Virus record (IMG/VR): IMGVR_UViG_3300035698_016797
Span: 1 to 64,000 of that record
Origin: a virus
Length of the DNA: 64,000 nucleotides
Strand: one strand, 5' to 3'
A program made the position numbers and the translations under genes. Below, one piece after another: positions 6,694 to 14,448 of this stretch. Numbering within the stretch: the stretch's first letter is position 1; each line of letters begins with the position of its first letter. The notes under the pieces were generated by a model, which saw nothing but the letters and a program-made list of their open reading frames with translations, made no database searches and was not told the origin of the DNA.

Positions 6694-7188
6694 CTACTCT
6701 CTTAATTGAGAAATGTCAACACCTTTTGACAAATTTTCTTTTTTTCTGCCTCTTTTTTCAGTTCTTGCTGGAATTGTGAGGGTTTTTAGCAGTCTGCTGA
6801 TATCATTGTATATAGTGGCAATGGATGGACTGGGTCCATACTTCATGCCGTATATACCTTGCACATGGCGAGCAGATGGGGTTCCGTCAAACTCGTCTAT
6901 GATACATCTTACTCTTCCTCTTCTCTGACTTATTCTGTTTTGATTTTCAGTGACGAGGTCGAGCGGCCCCTTTACTCTATATCTAGTTTTACAACCACAC
7001 GAAATGGGACTTTGCAATCTTCCCACTTTAGTAAGACTATACAGGTGCTTCTCGCAAAGGTTTCCACACTCACATCTACAAATGGCCATTGTTCTATACT
7101 GAGAGCTAATCTGACGACGTTCAACGCCAACAATGGTTAGAGCATCAACTACCTTTCCTATATGTTTTCTTCCGGCCAGTCTTTTCAT
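6694..7188 (-). CDS. DNA-binding-like protein with CxCG...SCGC motif
   Basis: About 164 residues. The N-terminal GKVVDALTIVGVE and then CRCECGNLCE...SPISCGC match the recognition module found in phage AP2/HNH homing nucleases and related proteins (the pattern is G..f..L.V......W.C.CdCG...SCGC). No nuclease motif follows. The C-terminal half (RRGRVRCIIDEF...IYNDISRLL) looks like a helix-turn-helix. ATG chosen after AAGGAG with six-base spacing. Confidence 0.65.
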   Translation of the reverse strand: MKRLAGRKHIGKVVDALTIVGVERRQISSQYRTMAICRCECGNLCEKHLYSLTKVGRLQSPISCGCKTRYRVKGPLDLVTENQNRISQRRGRVRCIIDEFDGTPSARHVQGIYGMKYGPSPSIATIYNDISRLLKTLTIPARTEKRGRKKENLSKGVDISQLRE

Positions 7189-7216
7189 AACCAACTCCTT
7201 ATCGTTATCTCTTCCA

Positions 7217-7582
7217 TTAAGAAACTGTTATTGGCTTGTGTGGCTGCGTTTCTGTCGTTCCATTGTCACTCTCCAATATAGCCTCTAGTCTGTCCGTTTT
7301 AATCTTCATCCAAGATCGGACGTCGTCTTGTCCAAAAAACAAAGAGATTTGATCCGCCATCATTCGGACGTCTGCCAACTCTTCAAGCACCGCCTCTTTG
7401 CCCACCCTTCCTCTACTGAAGTGCATCAGGGCGACTACCAGTTCTGCCATCTCTTCTAGGAGTAGTCTCTCTTGAGACTTTATGCCCCACTTTTCAACAG
7501 CCTGTACCATTAGGGATTCGGCCCTGTTGTGATAGGAGATCTCTTCTCCATATTCGTTTGTATATGTGTATTCTGGAATCAT
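7217..7582 (-). CDS. MazG-like nucleotide pyrophosphohydrolase
   Basis: 121 residues. LLLEEMAELVVALMHFSRGR followed by VLEELADVRMMADQISLFFG gives the paired EExxEL...E[ED]xxD metal-binding helices of the all-alpha NTP-PPase superfamily (MazG and dUTPase-like). Such phage enzymes hydrolyse (d)NTPs or alarmones to alter host nucleotide pools. The substrate cannot be read from sequence. Confidence 0.85.
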   Translation of the reverse strand: MIPEYTYTNEYGEEISYHNRAESLMVQAVEKWGIKSQERLLLEEMAELVVALMHFSRGRVGKEAVLEELADVRMMADQISLFFGQDDVRSWMKIKTDRLEAILESDNGTTETQPHKPITVS

Positions 7583-7585
7583 ATA

Positions 7586-7921
7586 TTAGTCCTCTCCTAG
7601 TTTTCTCATTATGATCTTCTTTTTCCTATTCATCCAGTATATCTTAGCTTTATTCATTCCGTTACTCAGACCAAGGTCTGTATAGAAGACAATATAGTCC
7701 GCACATTCTCCCCATGCAAATCCAGCCTCAATACCTAGTTTTCGATCTTCAGGTATTTCATCACAGAGGATTCCTTCCTGAGTATAGAGCAAATGACTAG
7801 CAATAGGAGCTTCACCCCTATGAAGGGCGTCTGCCATACATTTACGGGCGTATGTTACATTCTCTTCTATTCTTCCTGCGTAGGGGCTTTCAATTACAAT
7901 TCTTATCATCTTGTTCTGCAT
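7586..7921 (-). CDS. DUF7768 / deoxyribosyltransferase-like protein
   Basis: 111 residues. The N-terminal MIRIVIESPYAGRIEENVTY and the later APIASHLLYTQ...EDRKLGIEAGFAW...DLGLSNGM match the DUF7768 family, distantly like nucleoside 2-deoxyribosyltransferases with a Rossmann-like fold. It overlaps the upstream gene by 32 bases. With its MazG-like neighbour, a role in nucleotide handling is plausible but inferred. Confidence 0.75.
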   Translation of the reverse strand: MQNKMIRIVIESPYAGRIEENVTYARKCMADALHRGEAPIASHLLYTQEGILCDEIPEDRKLGIEAGFAWGECADYIVFYTDLGLSNGMNKAKIYWMNRKKKIIMRKLGED

Positions 7922-8195
7922 TTTTCAATCCTTTCGCCTTTTCTGCCATCCTTATAAACTTGACAAGCTCAAGCCTTAGCCCTGCTGCCGCTTTTTCTAC
8001 CAACTCTTCTCCGGCAACCATGTCTGCCTGCTCAAGAGATTTGTGTAGCTGTTCCTCGGCTCTGATTAGAGAGCTAAAGTGACTTCGCGACAGACGTTGG
8101 CTAATGAGTGTGTCAATTAGTTCGTCAACAGTAAGGACAATAACCTTATTGCCTTCACGTACTTCAAACTTAGATTTCCATTCATCTTTGTCCAT
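7890..8195 (-). CDS. Hypothetical helical protein
   Basis: 101 residues, mostly charged helix (RSHFSSLIRAEEQLHKSLEQ, then ELVEKAAAGLRLELVKFIRM). No family recognised. Overlaps the start of the DUF7768 gene, implying translational coupling. Confidence 0.7.
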   Translation of the reverse strand: MDKDEWKSKFEVREGNKVIVLTVDELIDTLISQRLSRSHFSSLIRAEEQLHKSLEQADMVAGEELVEKAAAGLRLELVKFIRMAEKAKGLKNAEQDDKNCN

Positions 8196-8200
8196 AATTA

Positions 8201-8395
8201 CTACTCCACTATTAGATCTGGAAATTTACCACAACAATGATCTTCACTTTTCAAGTCAAATTTCAAATCTTTCGAAATTATATCCAACACATGAAAAACG
8301 GTGTGGGCATGACAAGAACATGTCACTTTTTGATCTCCATCAATATAGAGTGCCCATGCTCCGTCACTAAATAACAACTTTACCTTTTTCATCAT
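8201..8395 (-). CDS. Hypothetical small protein
   Basis: 64 residues with CSCHAH and DHCCG near the two ends, which could chelate a metal. Starts after GGGAGAAAG and overlaps the end of the upstream gene. Function unknown. Confidence 0.6.
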   Translation of the reverse strand: MMKKVKLLFSDGAWALYIDGDQKVTCSCHAHTVFHVLDIISKDLKFDLKSEDHCCGKFPDLIVE

Positions 8396-8792
8396 CTTTC
8401 TCCCTGGCCATATCCATAAATGTATTCAAATAGGCTTCTGTGGTTCTTTGTGTTATTTCCGTTTCCCTTTCTGACTCGTCTACCACTTTTTCTATCCTTT
8501 CCTGGATCTCGTTCATAAACTCCATGTAGTCTCCAATACGTCTGCTGAATTCAGTTTCGTTTTCTGAACCTTCGTCCCAAAGCTGATGAAACCTTCCTAC
8601 AATCTCTGAAACGTCTGAAAGAAGTTGAGTGTAAGACTTCATTACATACTGACGGGTTGTAACCGGCCTCAGGTCTGGATTTGTAATCTCGAACGCCCTT
8701 ACAAACTCCTTCTCTGCAAACTCCAGCTTACGGGTCATTGCCGTCTTCAGTAAGAATTCATACCTTTCTCGTTCTGGTGATATATCAACCAT
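8367..8792 (-). CDS. Hypothetical coiled-coil protein
   Basis: 141 residues, almost entirely charged helix. The stretch MEFMNEIQERIEKVVDESER suggests a coiled coil. GGAGG site precedes the start. Function unknown. Confidence 0.7.
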   Translation of the reverse strand: MVDISPERERYEFLLKTAMTRKLEFAEKEFVRAFEITNPDLRPVTTRQYVMKSYTQLLSDVSEIVGRFHQLWDEGSENETEFSRRIGDYMEFMNEIQERIEKVVDESERETEITQRTTEAYLNTFMDMAREKDDEKGKVVI

Positions 8793-8982
8793 TGACTACC
8801 TCCTTATGTTTGTTTTCACAAAGTTCAATTGCATGGTCAAGCTTCCTTGAGAACCTTGGAGTACTGATACAGAGGTCGTCAGGCTTAAGATGCTTAACCT
8901 CCTTCATAACCTCTTTGAGTCTCGATAGAGTGACCAGTTTGTCTTGAATTCTTTCTATCCCTGCATTACGAGCCTTATCCAT
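8785..8982 (-). CDS. Hypothetical small basic protein
   Basis: 65 residues from MDKARNAGIER, chosen because AAGGG lies nine bases upstream; a start three codons earlier is also possible. Overlaps both neighbours by a few bases. Helical, no family recognised. Confidence 0.55.
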   Translation of the reverse strand: MDKARNAGIERIQDKLVTLSRLKEVMKEVKHLKPDDLCISTPRFSRKLDHAIELCENKHKEVVNG

Positions 8983-9346
8983 AAAGTACATCCCTTGTAT
9001 AAACCTTTGCTCCACAAAATGGACAGAATTCAAGTGTATACGTACTGAACCTTGCTCCTGGGTAAAGCATGAGCATTTCCGTCTGTCCGTCTTCAAATTC
9101 AAAGATGTCAAGCTTGAGTCCGTAGAAGGGGTTGTTCAAAACTGACTGTAGGTGTCCACACGGTTCTAGCGTTCCATCTTCTGTTACTTTGCACTTTTCC
9201 ATATCATATACTCCTGTACGTTTTTCGCGCAACGCTATAATCCTTTTATCGCGCCACTCCTTGTTCCATGCCTCATCCTCTTCCATTTGATCAAAGAGAT
9301 CAGACGGCATGTTTTCACTACACCATTGTTTCCATTTTGGGTCCAT
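8975..9346 (-). CDS. Hypothetical protein with C-terminal zinc knuckle
   Basis: 123 residues. The end FCPFCGAKVY is a CxxC half-knuckle; an earlier CGHL could supply the other ligands. The central part YGLKLDIFEFEDGQTEMLML looks like paired strands. Function unknown. Confidence 0.68.
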   Translation of the reverse strand: MDPKWKQWCSENMPSDLFDQMEEDEAWNKEWRDKRIIALREKRTGVYDMEKCKVTEDGTLEPCGHLQSVLNNPFYGLKLDIFEFEDGQTEMLMLYPGARFSTYTLEFCPFCGAKVYTRDVLYG

Positions 9347-9348
9347 AA

Positions 9349-10053
9349 TTACTTCCTTGCGAATATATACCCTTGAGCATTAAACTTGGGCACATAGTCA
9401 CCTTTGCGCCAGTCAATTGGTCCACACTCTTTTTCGAACATGACTTTGAATCCAAGTGAATCCATACATGTCAAAAGGTCCGTATTTCCAATAGCCCATT
9501 GCCAAAATGAAGGTCGGCTAATTATTTCGACGTCTCTTTCCTCTTTGACGTTAGCAAGCTCTTTGAGCAGATTTGAATACACACTATCAACGTTTGGATC
9601 AAACGGTACTGTGTTTTCGAACTCTTCAAGGGACAAATCTGTAAGCCTGACTGTCTTGTCGGCAATATTCATTGGATTGTATACTACGACCACTTTCTTA
9701 CCATCACAGTGAAGCTTTAGGACTTCATCCCACGATGGATCAACCATATGCAGAAGGATGTCAAAAAACACAACAGTATCTACTCTTTTAGTTCTCCTTA
9801 CGACGTCCGAGTGTCCAATGCGTCCCTGAACCATACGAACCCTGTTATCATCGTCAACTTCTTCTGTCAATCCATCGGGACAATACTTATCAACAATTGT
9901 GCCACGAACACCCTTTAGATTGTTAGCCGCCCAGAATGTATATCCTGCCATGACGTCTCCAACTGCACCAAGCTCTGCGAAGTCTCTTGTTCCAAACTCT
10001 TCTGCCGCGATTCTTAAGAGCGAAAGCTTGTTTTCATTAAGATTAGATTTCAT
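9349..10053 (-). CDS. SAM-dependent methyltransferase-like protein
   Basis: 234 residues. FAELGAVGDVMAGYTFWAAN resembles a class I methyltransferase motif I (though G.G is altered), and VDTVVFFDILLHMVDPSWDE is typical of the motif IV region (the D...LlH...P pattern). The C-terminal FWQWAIGNTDLLTCMDSLGF followed by FEKECGPIDW fits a methyltransferase of the small-molecule or sugar type. Substrate unknown. Confidence 0.7.
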   Translation of the reverse strand: MKSNLNENKLSLLRIAAEEFGTRDFAELGAVGDVMAGYTFWAANNLKGVRGTIVDKYCPDGLTEEVDDDNRVRMVQGRIGHSDVVRRTKRVDTVVFFDILLHMVDPSWDEVLKLHCDGKKVVVVYNPMNIADKTVRLTDLSLEEFENTVPFDPNVDSVYSNLLKELANVKEERDVEIISRPSFWQWAIGNTDLLTCMDSLGFKVMFEKECGPIDWRKGDYVPKFNAQGYIFARK

Positions 10054-10062
10054 ACTAACTCC

Positions 10063-10476
10063 TTATACCAAATTTCTCTTTTCACCTGTTCCAAGAAACT
10101 TCTCCGACACATGCTCGCTTGCCTCATATGAAACGAGCGCAACCAACTGAATTTCTCTATACGTCATCTTTTTCCAACTACTTCTCAACCACTTCGGTAT
10201 CATACATCTCCAGTCTGGCAATGGAAGGGCATCTTCTTCTACATCTCTAAACTCTTCTCTGAACAAGTCAAGAGGGTTAAAGATTGTAGATATATGCTTG
10301 TGTAATTCTTCGTTTAATGTATACCCACACTCCGGCTCAAGCAAACCTATTGCTCGAAATAGTGTATCATCCATCGCATTCCAATCTTCTCCAATTGGAT
10401 CATTACCCTTCAAAATCTGGAGATACTGCTGGATGTCCCTCAAAGTCTTTTCTTTAGGCTTCTTCAATGGTCTCAT
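10063..10476 (-). CDS. Hypothetical protein
   Basis: 137 residues from MRPLKKPKEKTLRD, chosen after AAGGAG. Acidic middle, basic C-terminus (RSSWKKMTYREIQL). Not recognised. Its start lies within the end of the upstream gene. Confidence 0.65.
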   Translation of the reverse strand: MRPLKKPKEKTLRDIQQYLQILKGNDPIGEDWNAMDDTLFRAIGLLEPECGYTLNEELHKHISTIFNPLDLFREEFRDVEEDALPLPDWRCMIPKWLRSSWKKMTYREIQLVALVSYEASEHVSEKFLGTGEKRNLV

Positions 10477-10786
10477 TTTTCTTCTCCTTATCGTTCCACT
10501 CAACCACCTCATCTTGCTGCTTTTTATACAAAGCTGCGGCCACACTCAAATTGTTCCACAGCAAATCTCCAAGAGTCAGGTAATCATCAGGTGTGAGATT
10601 CTCATCTGAAGTCTCGCGCAATTTTTCCATTTCTGCCTTTAGATCTACCAAGAAGTGACGAGCTTGAATTGAAGTCTGCAAATAATGCTTATACATCATT
10701 CCTGGAAAGCCCATTATTTCTTCATCGTAATCTCCATTGAGGAATGATTTAATCTCAGATTCAGTCATTGATATATTCTTTACCAT
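10454..10786 (-). CDS. Hypothetical acidic helical protein
   Basis: 110 residues. SIQARHFLVDLKAEMEKLRE is helical, followed by LTPDDYLTLGDLLWNNLSVA. No family recognised. Overlaps the next gene by 23 bases. Confidence 0.68.
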   Translation of the reverse strand: MVKNISMTESEIKSFLNGDYDEEIMGFPGMMYKHYLQTSIQARHFLVDLKAEMEKLRETSDENLTPDDYLTLGDLLWNNLSVAAALYKKQQDEVVEWNDKEKKNETIEEA

Positions 10787-10787
10787 A

Positions 10788-11003
10788 TTACTTCACCCTT
10801 CTAAAACGCCGATACGGCAACATTGTCACTCCACCCAACACGATGAGCACAACTCCACTCATTATAGCTATCTCAAAACCTGTATCGCGAAATAAATTTT
10901 GGAACCCCTCTACTACGACACCTACCTTGGTAGCTGTGAGTCCTACCAGTATCAGCGTTCCGACTGCAATCATTCCTCCGCCTATATTCTGTTTCAAATA
11001 CAT
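10788..11003 (-). CDS. Two-helix membrane protein
   Basis: 71 residues with hydrophobic segments MIAVGTLILVGLTATKVGVV and FEIAIMSGVVLIVLGGVTML, and a basic RRFRRVK tail. First of several tiny membrane proteins in this operon. Function unknown. Confidence 0.7.
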   Translation of the reverse strand: MYLKQNIGGGMIAVGTLILVGLTATKVGVVVEGFQNLFRDTGFEIAIMSGVVLIVLGGVTMLPYRRFRRVK

Positions 11004-11017
11004 CTTAATCTCCTATC

Positions 11018-11266
11018 TTAAAGTCCCAGCTCATCAAGGATTGTCATGGGCTTTACGGTTAGAGTCTCTCTTTTGTTAAGAGTCCTTGAGTTGTCTTCAG
11101 TGCGTGCAAACATTGCACAAAGTGTCCCGATTCCAAATACGATTAAAGCTCCGGTAAACAAGTCGTGATTATAATCTTTCAGTGCAAACATGGAAAAGAC
11201 CAACTGTGCACAATTGACAGAGAGACCTCCAAGCATCAGACCTATACCTGCAATAAATGTTTTCAT
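11018..11266 (-). CDS. Two-helix membrane protein
   Basis: 82 residues. Segments FIAGIGLMLGGLSVNCAQLV and LFTGALIVFGIGTLCAMFA are likely transmembrane, followed by a polar tail. Overlaps the gene upstream by four bases. Function unknown. Confidence 0.7.
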   Translation of the reverse strand: MKTFIAGIGLMLGGLSVNCAQLVFSMFALKDYNHDLFTGALIVFGIGTLCAMFARTEDNSRTLNKRETLTVKPMTILDELGL

Positions 11267-11421
11267 GGTTTAATACCTGCCTGAGCCTTTGCTGAATCAA
11301 AATCATGCTTTGTCATCGGCTCGTTTGCATATTTTTTCAATGCGTAACCTTTACTAATTAGACCTCTCCATAAGCGTTGCCCGAGAGTACTGTTTCCAAC
11401 CGTAATATTTTTAGGTGTCAT
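11263..11421 (-). CDS. Small basic protein
   Basis: 52 residues from MTPKNITVGNSTLGQRLW after GGTGG. Contains KGYALKKYANEPMTKHDFD. Function unknown; ATGA-type overlap with the next gene. Confidence 0.6.
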   Translation of the reverse strand: MTPKNITVGNSTLGQRLWRGLISKGYALKKYANEPMTKHDFDSAKAQAGIKP

Positions 11422-11423
11422 AA

Positions 11424-11594
11424 TTACCACCATCCTAACTTGCTTCCGCAGTACAACAAGACTATTGAATATGCCAATATAACACCGGCACACAAGTTAA
11501 ATACATTTACCACTCGTGCTACCGGCTTCAAGCCTTCTGAAGAACTGATGTGTTCAAACTTTTGCCTGAGCATGAGAATGGTTACTTTATCCAT
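11424..11594 (-). CDS. Small single-span membrane protein
   Basis: 56 residues from MDKVTILMLRQKFEHIS, with a hydrophobic span VFNLCAGVILAYSIVLLYCG near the C-terminus. Preceded by GGAG. Function unknown. Confidence 0.6.
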   Translation of the reverse strand: MDKVTILMLRQKFEHISSSEGLKPVARVVNVFNLCAGVILAYSIVLLYCGSKLGWW

Positions 11595-11606
11595 ATCGTC
11601 AATCTC

Positions 11607-11741
11607 CTATTCTTTCCACTTACACTTCGTACATTTTTCAATTTCACTACTGCCAACGGCTATTGTGGAGCTTCCACATTCGGGACAACATATCCATATA
11701 CCGCTCGTATAGCCCAGTGCACATATTAAAAACCACTTCAT
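11607..11741 (-). CDS. Membrane-anchored zinc ribbon
   Basis: 44 residues from MKWFLICALGYTSGIWICCP. A hydrophobic N-terminus is followed by CPEC...CTKC, a short zinc ribbon. GGAG precedes the chosen ATG; a start four codons earlier is possible. Confidence 0.6.
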   Translation of the reverse strand: MKWFLICALGYTSGIWICCPECGSSTIAVGSSEIEKCTKCKWKE

Positions 11742-11824
11742 TATATACTCCATACTCCGCAAATAACCACGGCCAGATAAACGACATAAAAAGCCCACAT
11801 AATCCAGTCTATGTTTTTAAACAT
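11741..11824 (-). CDS. Tiny membrane peptide
   Basis: 27 residues beginning MFKNIDWIMWAFYVVYLAVV, a single hydrophobic helix. The start overlaps the stop of the upstream gene and the stop overlaps the next start, which supports translation by coupling. Confidence 0.45.
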   Translation of the reverse strand: MFKNIDWIMWAFYVVYLAVVICGVWSI

Positions 11825-12119
11825 CCATCTTTTCAGTGCTTTCATCTTCCACCTCTCTGTAAACGATAGTCATTTCGACCATTGCGCCATTCTCACTGAA
11901 CTCAATACGGTCCAGGATATGTCCTTCAATTGTGTCAATACGAGGAAGGGCCATATTTACAGCCGCCCCAAGCATATAGTTCCTTTGACCCCTTAGCTCT
12001 TTAGCTCTGAAACTTACGTCTGACAAGATTCTCTTCATAGTATTTTCCTTTTGTTTACGAACGGGTGGAGGCAACTTGCCTTCGAGACCTTCGATGAGTG
12101 CCAGCACTTTTTTACTCAT
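11817..12119 (-). CDS. Hypothetical protein, first gene of the - strand operon
   Basis: 100 residues from MSKKVLALIEGLEGKLPPPV after GAAAGGG. Basic N-terminus, acidic C-terminus (YREVEDESTEK). It lies closest to the divergent promoter region. Function unknown. Confidence 0.68.
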   Translation of the reverse strand: MSKKVLALIEGLEGKLPPPVRKQKENTMKRILSDVSFRAKELRGQRNYMLGAAVNMALPRIDTIEGHILDRIEFSENGAMVEMTIVYREVEDESTEKMDV

Positions 12120-12178
12120 ACTTTTCCCTTTCAAGATGGATTTGAGGACGCCTGTCTAATTCCATTGTTTACAGTTAC

Positions 12179-12206
12179 AATATACTGGTGTATTCATTTT
12201 AATCAA
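12179..12206 (-). promoter_or_regulatory. Promoter of the leftward operon
   Basis: On the - strand TTGATT, 16 bases, TATATT, ending about 60 bases before the first start codon. Only the consensus match and position support it. Confidence 0.55.
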
Positions 12207-12534
12207 GCTTTGTCGCTGACTTTTTTTGCGATTCTTCAGCGCCTTTAAGCCTGTAATATCGGTGACTTTTGTAGAATTACAAGTGAAAGTTGAGAATTTG
12301 ACGAATAATAGGCTGAGAGGAGAGTGGTGAGTTCAAGTTAAGAATAGGGGTGAGAATAAGTGCATATACCACCCCCTATGCTCTACATTCAGCTACAAAA
12401 AAAGAATATTTAGAATGCAACTAACACACTTTTATTATATTCTGTAGTATGGCAAGCTATGCCAAACAACAACCTGTGCGTGATGCGGGCGACGCACGAG
12501 GTTCACATTCACAAGCTCGTAGGAGAACGTTACG
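12207..12534. other. Divergent intergenic region
   Basis: Separates leftward from rightward transcription. It holds TAGGGGTG (12345 area) facing CACCCCCTA, and an A/T-rich TTTTATTATATTCT (about 12430) that may be the -10 region of the rightward promoter. Just before the next gene a GTGCG...CGCAC hairpin lies in the presumed leader. No gene seen. Confidence 0.4.
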
Positions 12535-13155
12535 ATGTCAGAGACACTGAACAAGGCACTCATGGAAGCAAGCGACGGAGTCGCTTCGCGTCTCGCACAG
12601 ATGCTCGCTGAGGGGACTTTGTCCCCTTTCATGGCCGTCCTTGTGGGCGGGCATGTGAACTTGGGACTTCGTCCCAAGATGGCACTTACCGGCTCCAAGG
12701 GAGCCAAAACGCTCGTAGTGGCAGAGCCACTTCGGATGAGCCTCTGCGAAGGCACGTTTCTCGCCAGCCCGCAAGCACAGGCACCCGAACTGGCAGAGCC
12801 AGTTCCAGCAGGGACAATTATGTTCACTCATGTGAAGCACCCGGCTTCCGACCGTTCCGGTCGGACCTACGTCTCCTCCTGCCGGACGGATCTGGACGGC
12901 ATGGCTCCCACGTTGCTCGCGGTGCGCAACCGGGTCAACGAAGCGTTGACCGTCGCCTTCCCGGACAAGGTGGCTGTGGCTGGCAAAGCCAGCGGCTCTG
13001 CCGATGTGTTGTCCCAAGTCGCGGCTGATCTCGCAAGCGCGAACATCGCCGTTCGGGAAGTGGCCATTGACCGTGGTTTTGCCCACGGAATGACCCCTGA
13101 CGCTATGAAAGCGATCTTGACACGGCACGGTCACGACGTGAGCACGCTTGGGTAG
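12535..13155 (+). CDS. Ala-rich protein encoded by hairpin-dense, G+C-rich DNA
   Basis: 206 residues starting MSETLNKALMEASDG after AGGAG with nine-base spacing. The protein is Ala/Val/Gly rich; I recognise no family. A short Cys/His content and AVLVGGHVNLGLRP in the first third suggest a folded domain. The DNA is clearly richer in G+C than its surroundings and carries at least nine perfect short inverted repeats with three-base loops (see separate entry). Because the region is G+C-rich, long frames also exist on the - strand, but only this frame has a good ribosome site and runs into a perfect terminator. It appears to be its own transcription unit, possibly acquired. Confidence 0.65.
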   Translation: MSETLNKALMEASDGVASRLAQMLAEGTLSPFMAVLVGGHVNLGLRPKMALTGSKGAKTLVVAEPLRMSLCEGTFLASPQAQAPELAEPVPAGTIMFTHVKHPASDRSGRTYVSSCRTDLDGMAPTLLAVRNRVNEALTVAFPDKVAVAGKASGSADVLSQVAADLASANIAVREVAIDRGFAHGMTPDAMKAILTRHGHDVSTLG

Positions 13156-13165
13156 TCGTCCCAAG
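12571..13165 (+). repeat. Array of perfect triloop hairpins inside a gene
   Basis: Stem/loop/stem positions: 12571-12587 (7 bp, loop GGA), 12611-12627 (7 bp, TTT), 12660-12678 (8 bp, TTC), 12691-12705 (6 bp, AAG; the 3' arm starts at 12700), 12717-12731 (6 bp, AGA), 12787-12805 (8 bp, AGA), 12847-12865 (8 bp, TTC), 12933-12951 (8 bp, AAG), 12979-12993 (6 bp, AAA). Two further hairpins with longer loops lie at 13071-13088 and 13147-13165. Stem sequences differ, so these are not copies of one repeat. Confidence 0.85.
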
Positions 13166-13176
13166 GCGCAAAGAGA

Positions 13177-13213
13177 GTGTGCCACCCCTTCGGGGGTGGT
13201 TACACTTTTTTTT
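13177..13213 (+). terminator. Strong intrinsic terminator
   Basis: GTGT-GCCACCCC, tetraloop TTCG, GGGGTGGT-ACAC, then eight T. Ends the hairpin-rich gene. Confidence 0.92.
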
Positions 13214-13239
13214 GTCTCTGTTGTGGTGTCTGGCATAAT
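13212..13239 (+). promoter_or_regulatory. Possible promoter for the coiled-coil gene
   Basis: TTGTCT, 16 bases, CATAAT. Located just after the terminator and before a 215-base leader. Weak consensus match. The rest of the 13240-13454 gap shows a CCAA...TTGG inverted repeat near 13420 and no gene. Confidence 0.35.
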
Positions 13240-13454
13240 ACCGCTTGATACCGCCACTTCTGTTTACCCCTTGTGTGTAGTAGGAAATTTGACCTCAGCT
13301 ATACCATACAGCGTGGTACGGTTGATGTCAAGCGTCCTGTTGTGTTCGCTTATGATAAAGCGTTCTAATGGGTTGTTTGAAGGGTTAAACTAGTAAATAC
13401 CTAGTTACCCAGTTTCCTCCAAGGTTCTATTCCATTTGGAAGGGCAAAGGAACC

Positions 13455-14327
13455 ATGTACGAATTCATCAACGCAATCCTCAGAGGTGAGGTTTCTCACC
13501 TAAAGACACTCTGTGCCGACCTTAACAGGCGGTTGAGGCAATCCAACACTATCGCTGATGACTACGGTCGTAAACTGGTAGTCGCACACCTTCAGGACGC
13601 ACACAACAAAGGCGTTTTTGACAGGCAGAGAGAATCACTCTCTCGTGCCATGTTCGCCAACATCGAAGCGCAAGAGGACATTGCAGCTCTCAAGATGGCC
13701 GTGAACCACAACGCTTCTGTGGTGGATGAGATCGAGAAATCTCTCACAGCTCAGTACTCTGGCGAAATCGAGAACGCCATACAGTATGCTCACTCACTGG
13801 AGCAGGAATTGGTGAACGTTAAGTCTGAGGCTCTCAGGACACAGACTCAACTGGGGATGCTCGAAGATCGCACCCTCGGTGATGATCCCAGTGATGTGCT
13901 GTTGCTTAACTCTCAAATTATGGCCGAAAGCAACAGATTTCTCCAAGACGAGATTGCGGCACTTCTCGTGGAGAAGGAAACGGCTAAGGAACAGCTCATC
14001 TTCGTCACTGGAGAGAGAGACTCCTTTGCTGAGAGTCTTGCACTATCCAGGGCCAGTGTACAAGAGATCACCCACAGTGCCATTCAGACCATATGGCTCA
14101 TGTCATACAATCGTTATGGAGAAGTGGGCACCGTATGCGTAGAGTGGCACGACCACAGTACTGCTGTGGCTCAAGCCTTCTCAGAGTTCATGAGAGAGAT
14201 GAAGCGGGCCAAGCTCCCTGTGTTCGCCGTCTGTACATTCGTCCATGAGCAGATTTCTCCTCGGTCAACAGGGAAACTGCAAAAGGACAAGCTCTTCGCC
14301 ATGATAAGAGCTATGATGTCCGCCTAG
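13455..14327 (+). CDS. Coiled-coil protein
   Basis: 290 residues. Residues about 20-200 are largely helical with heptad character (DIAALKMAVNHNASVVDEIE; LVNVKSEALRTQTQLGMLED). The C-terminal 80 residues (TVCVEWHDHSTAVAQAFSEF) look globular. AAAGGAACC precedes the ATG. Could be a structural or scaffold-like protein, but nothing diagnostic is present. Confidence 0.75.
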   Translation: MYEFINAILRGEVSHLKTLCADLNRRLRQSNTIADDYGRKLVVAHLQDAHNKGVFDRQRESLSRAMFANIEAQEDIAALKMAVNHNASVVDEIEKSLTAQYSGEIENAIQYAHSLEQELVNVKSEALRTQTQLGMLEDRTLGDDPSDVLLLNSQIMAESNRFLQDEIAALLVEKETAKEQLIFVTGERDSFAESLALSRASVQEITHSAIQTIWLMSYNRYGEVGTVCVEWHDHSTAVAQAFSEFMREMKRAKLPVFAVCTFVHEQISPRSTGKLQKDKLFAMIRAMMSA

Positions 14328-14342
14328 TGTTCTGCCTTGCCA

Positions 14343-14395
14343 CCTGTCCTATTGGGGTCGTACTTCACGATGCGCCCCGATAGGACGGGTTTCTT
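14343..14395 (+). terminator. Intrinsic terminator
   Basis: CCTGTCCTAT-GGGG pairs with CCCC-ATAGGACGGG (one-base bulges), followed by TTTCTT. Confidence 0.85.
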
Positions 14396-14448
14396 ACTGT
14401 ATAGCGTATATACAGTGTATATAGACGTTTTAACACTTTGGAGTCCAA

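Noticed and set aside
12435-13257. Long frames on the - strand (12538-13257 and 12435-12827)
   Set aside because: They are shadows of the G+C-rich + strand gene, without ribosome sites, and cross its terminator.
13148-13393. 81-residue frame across the terminator
   Set aside because: It runs through a perfect intrinsic terminator and has no ribosome site.
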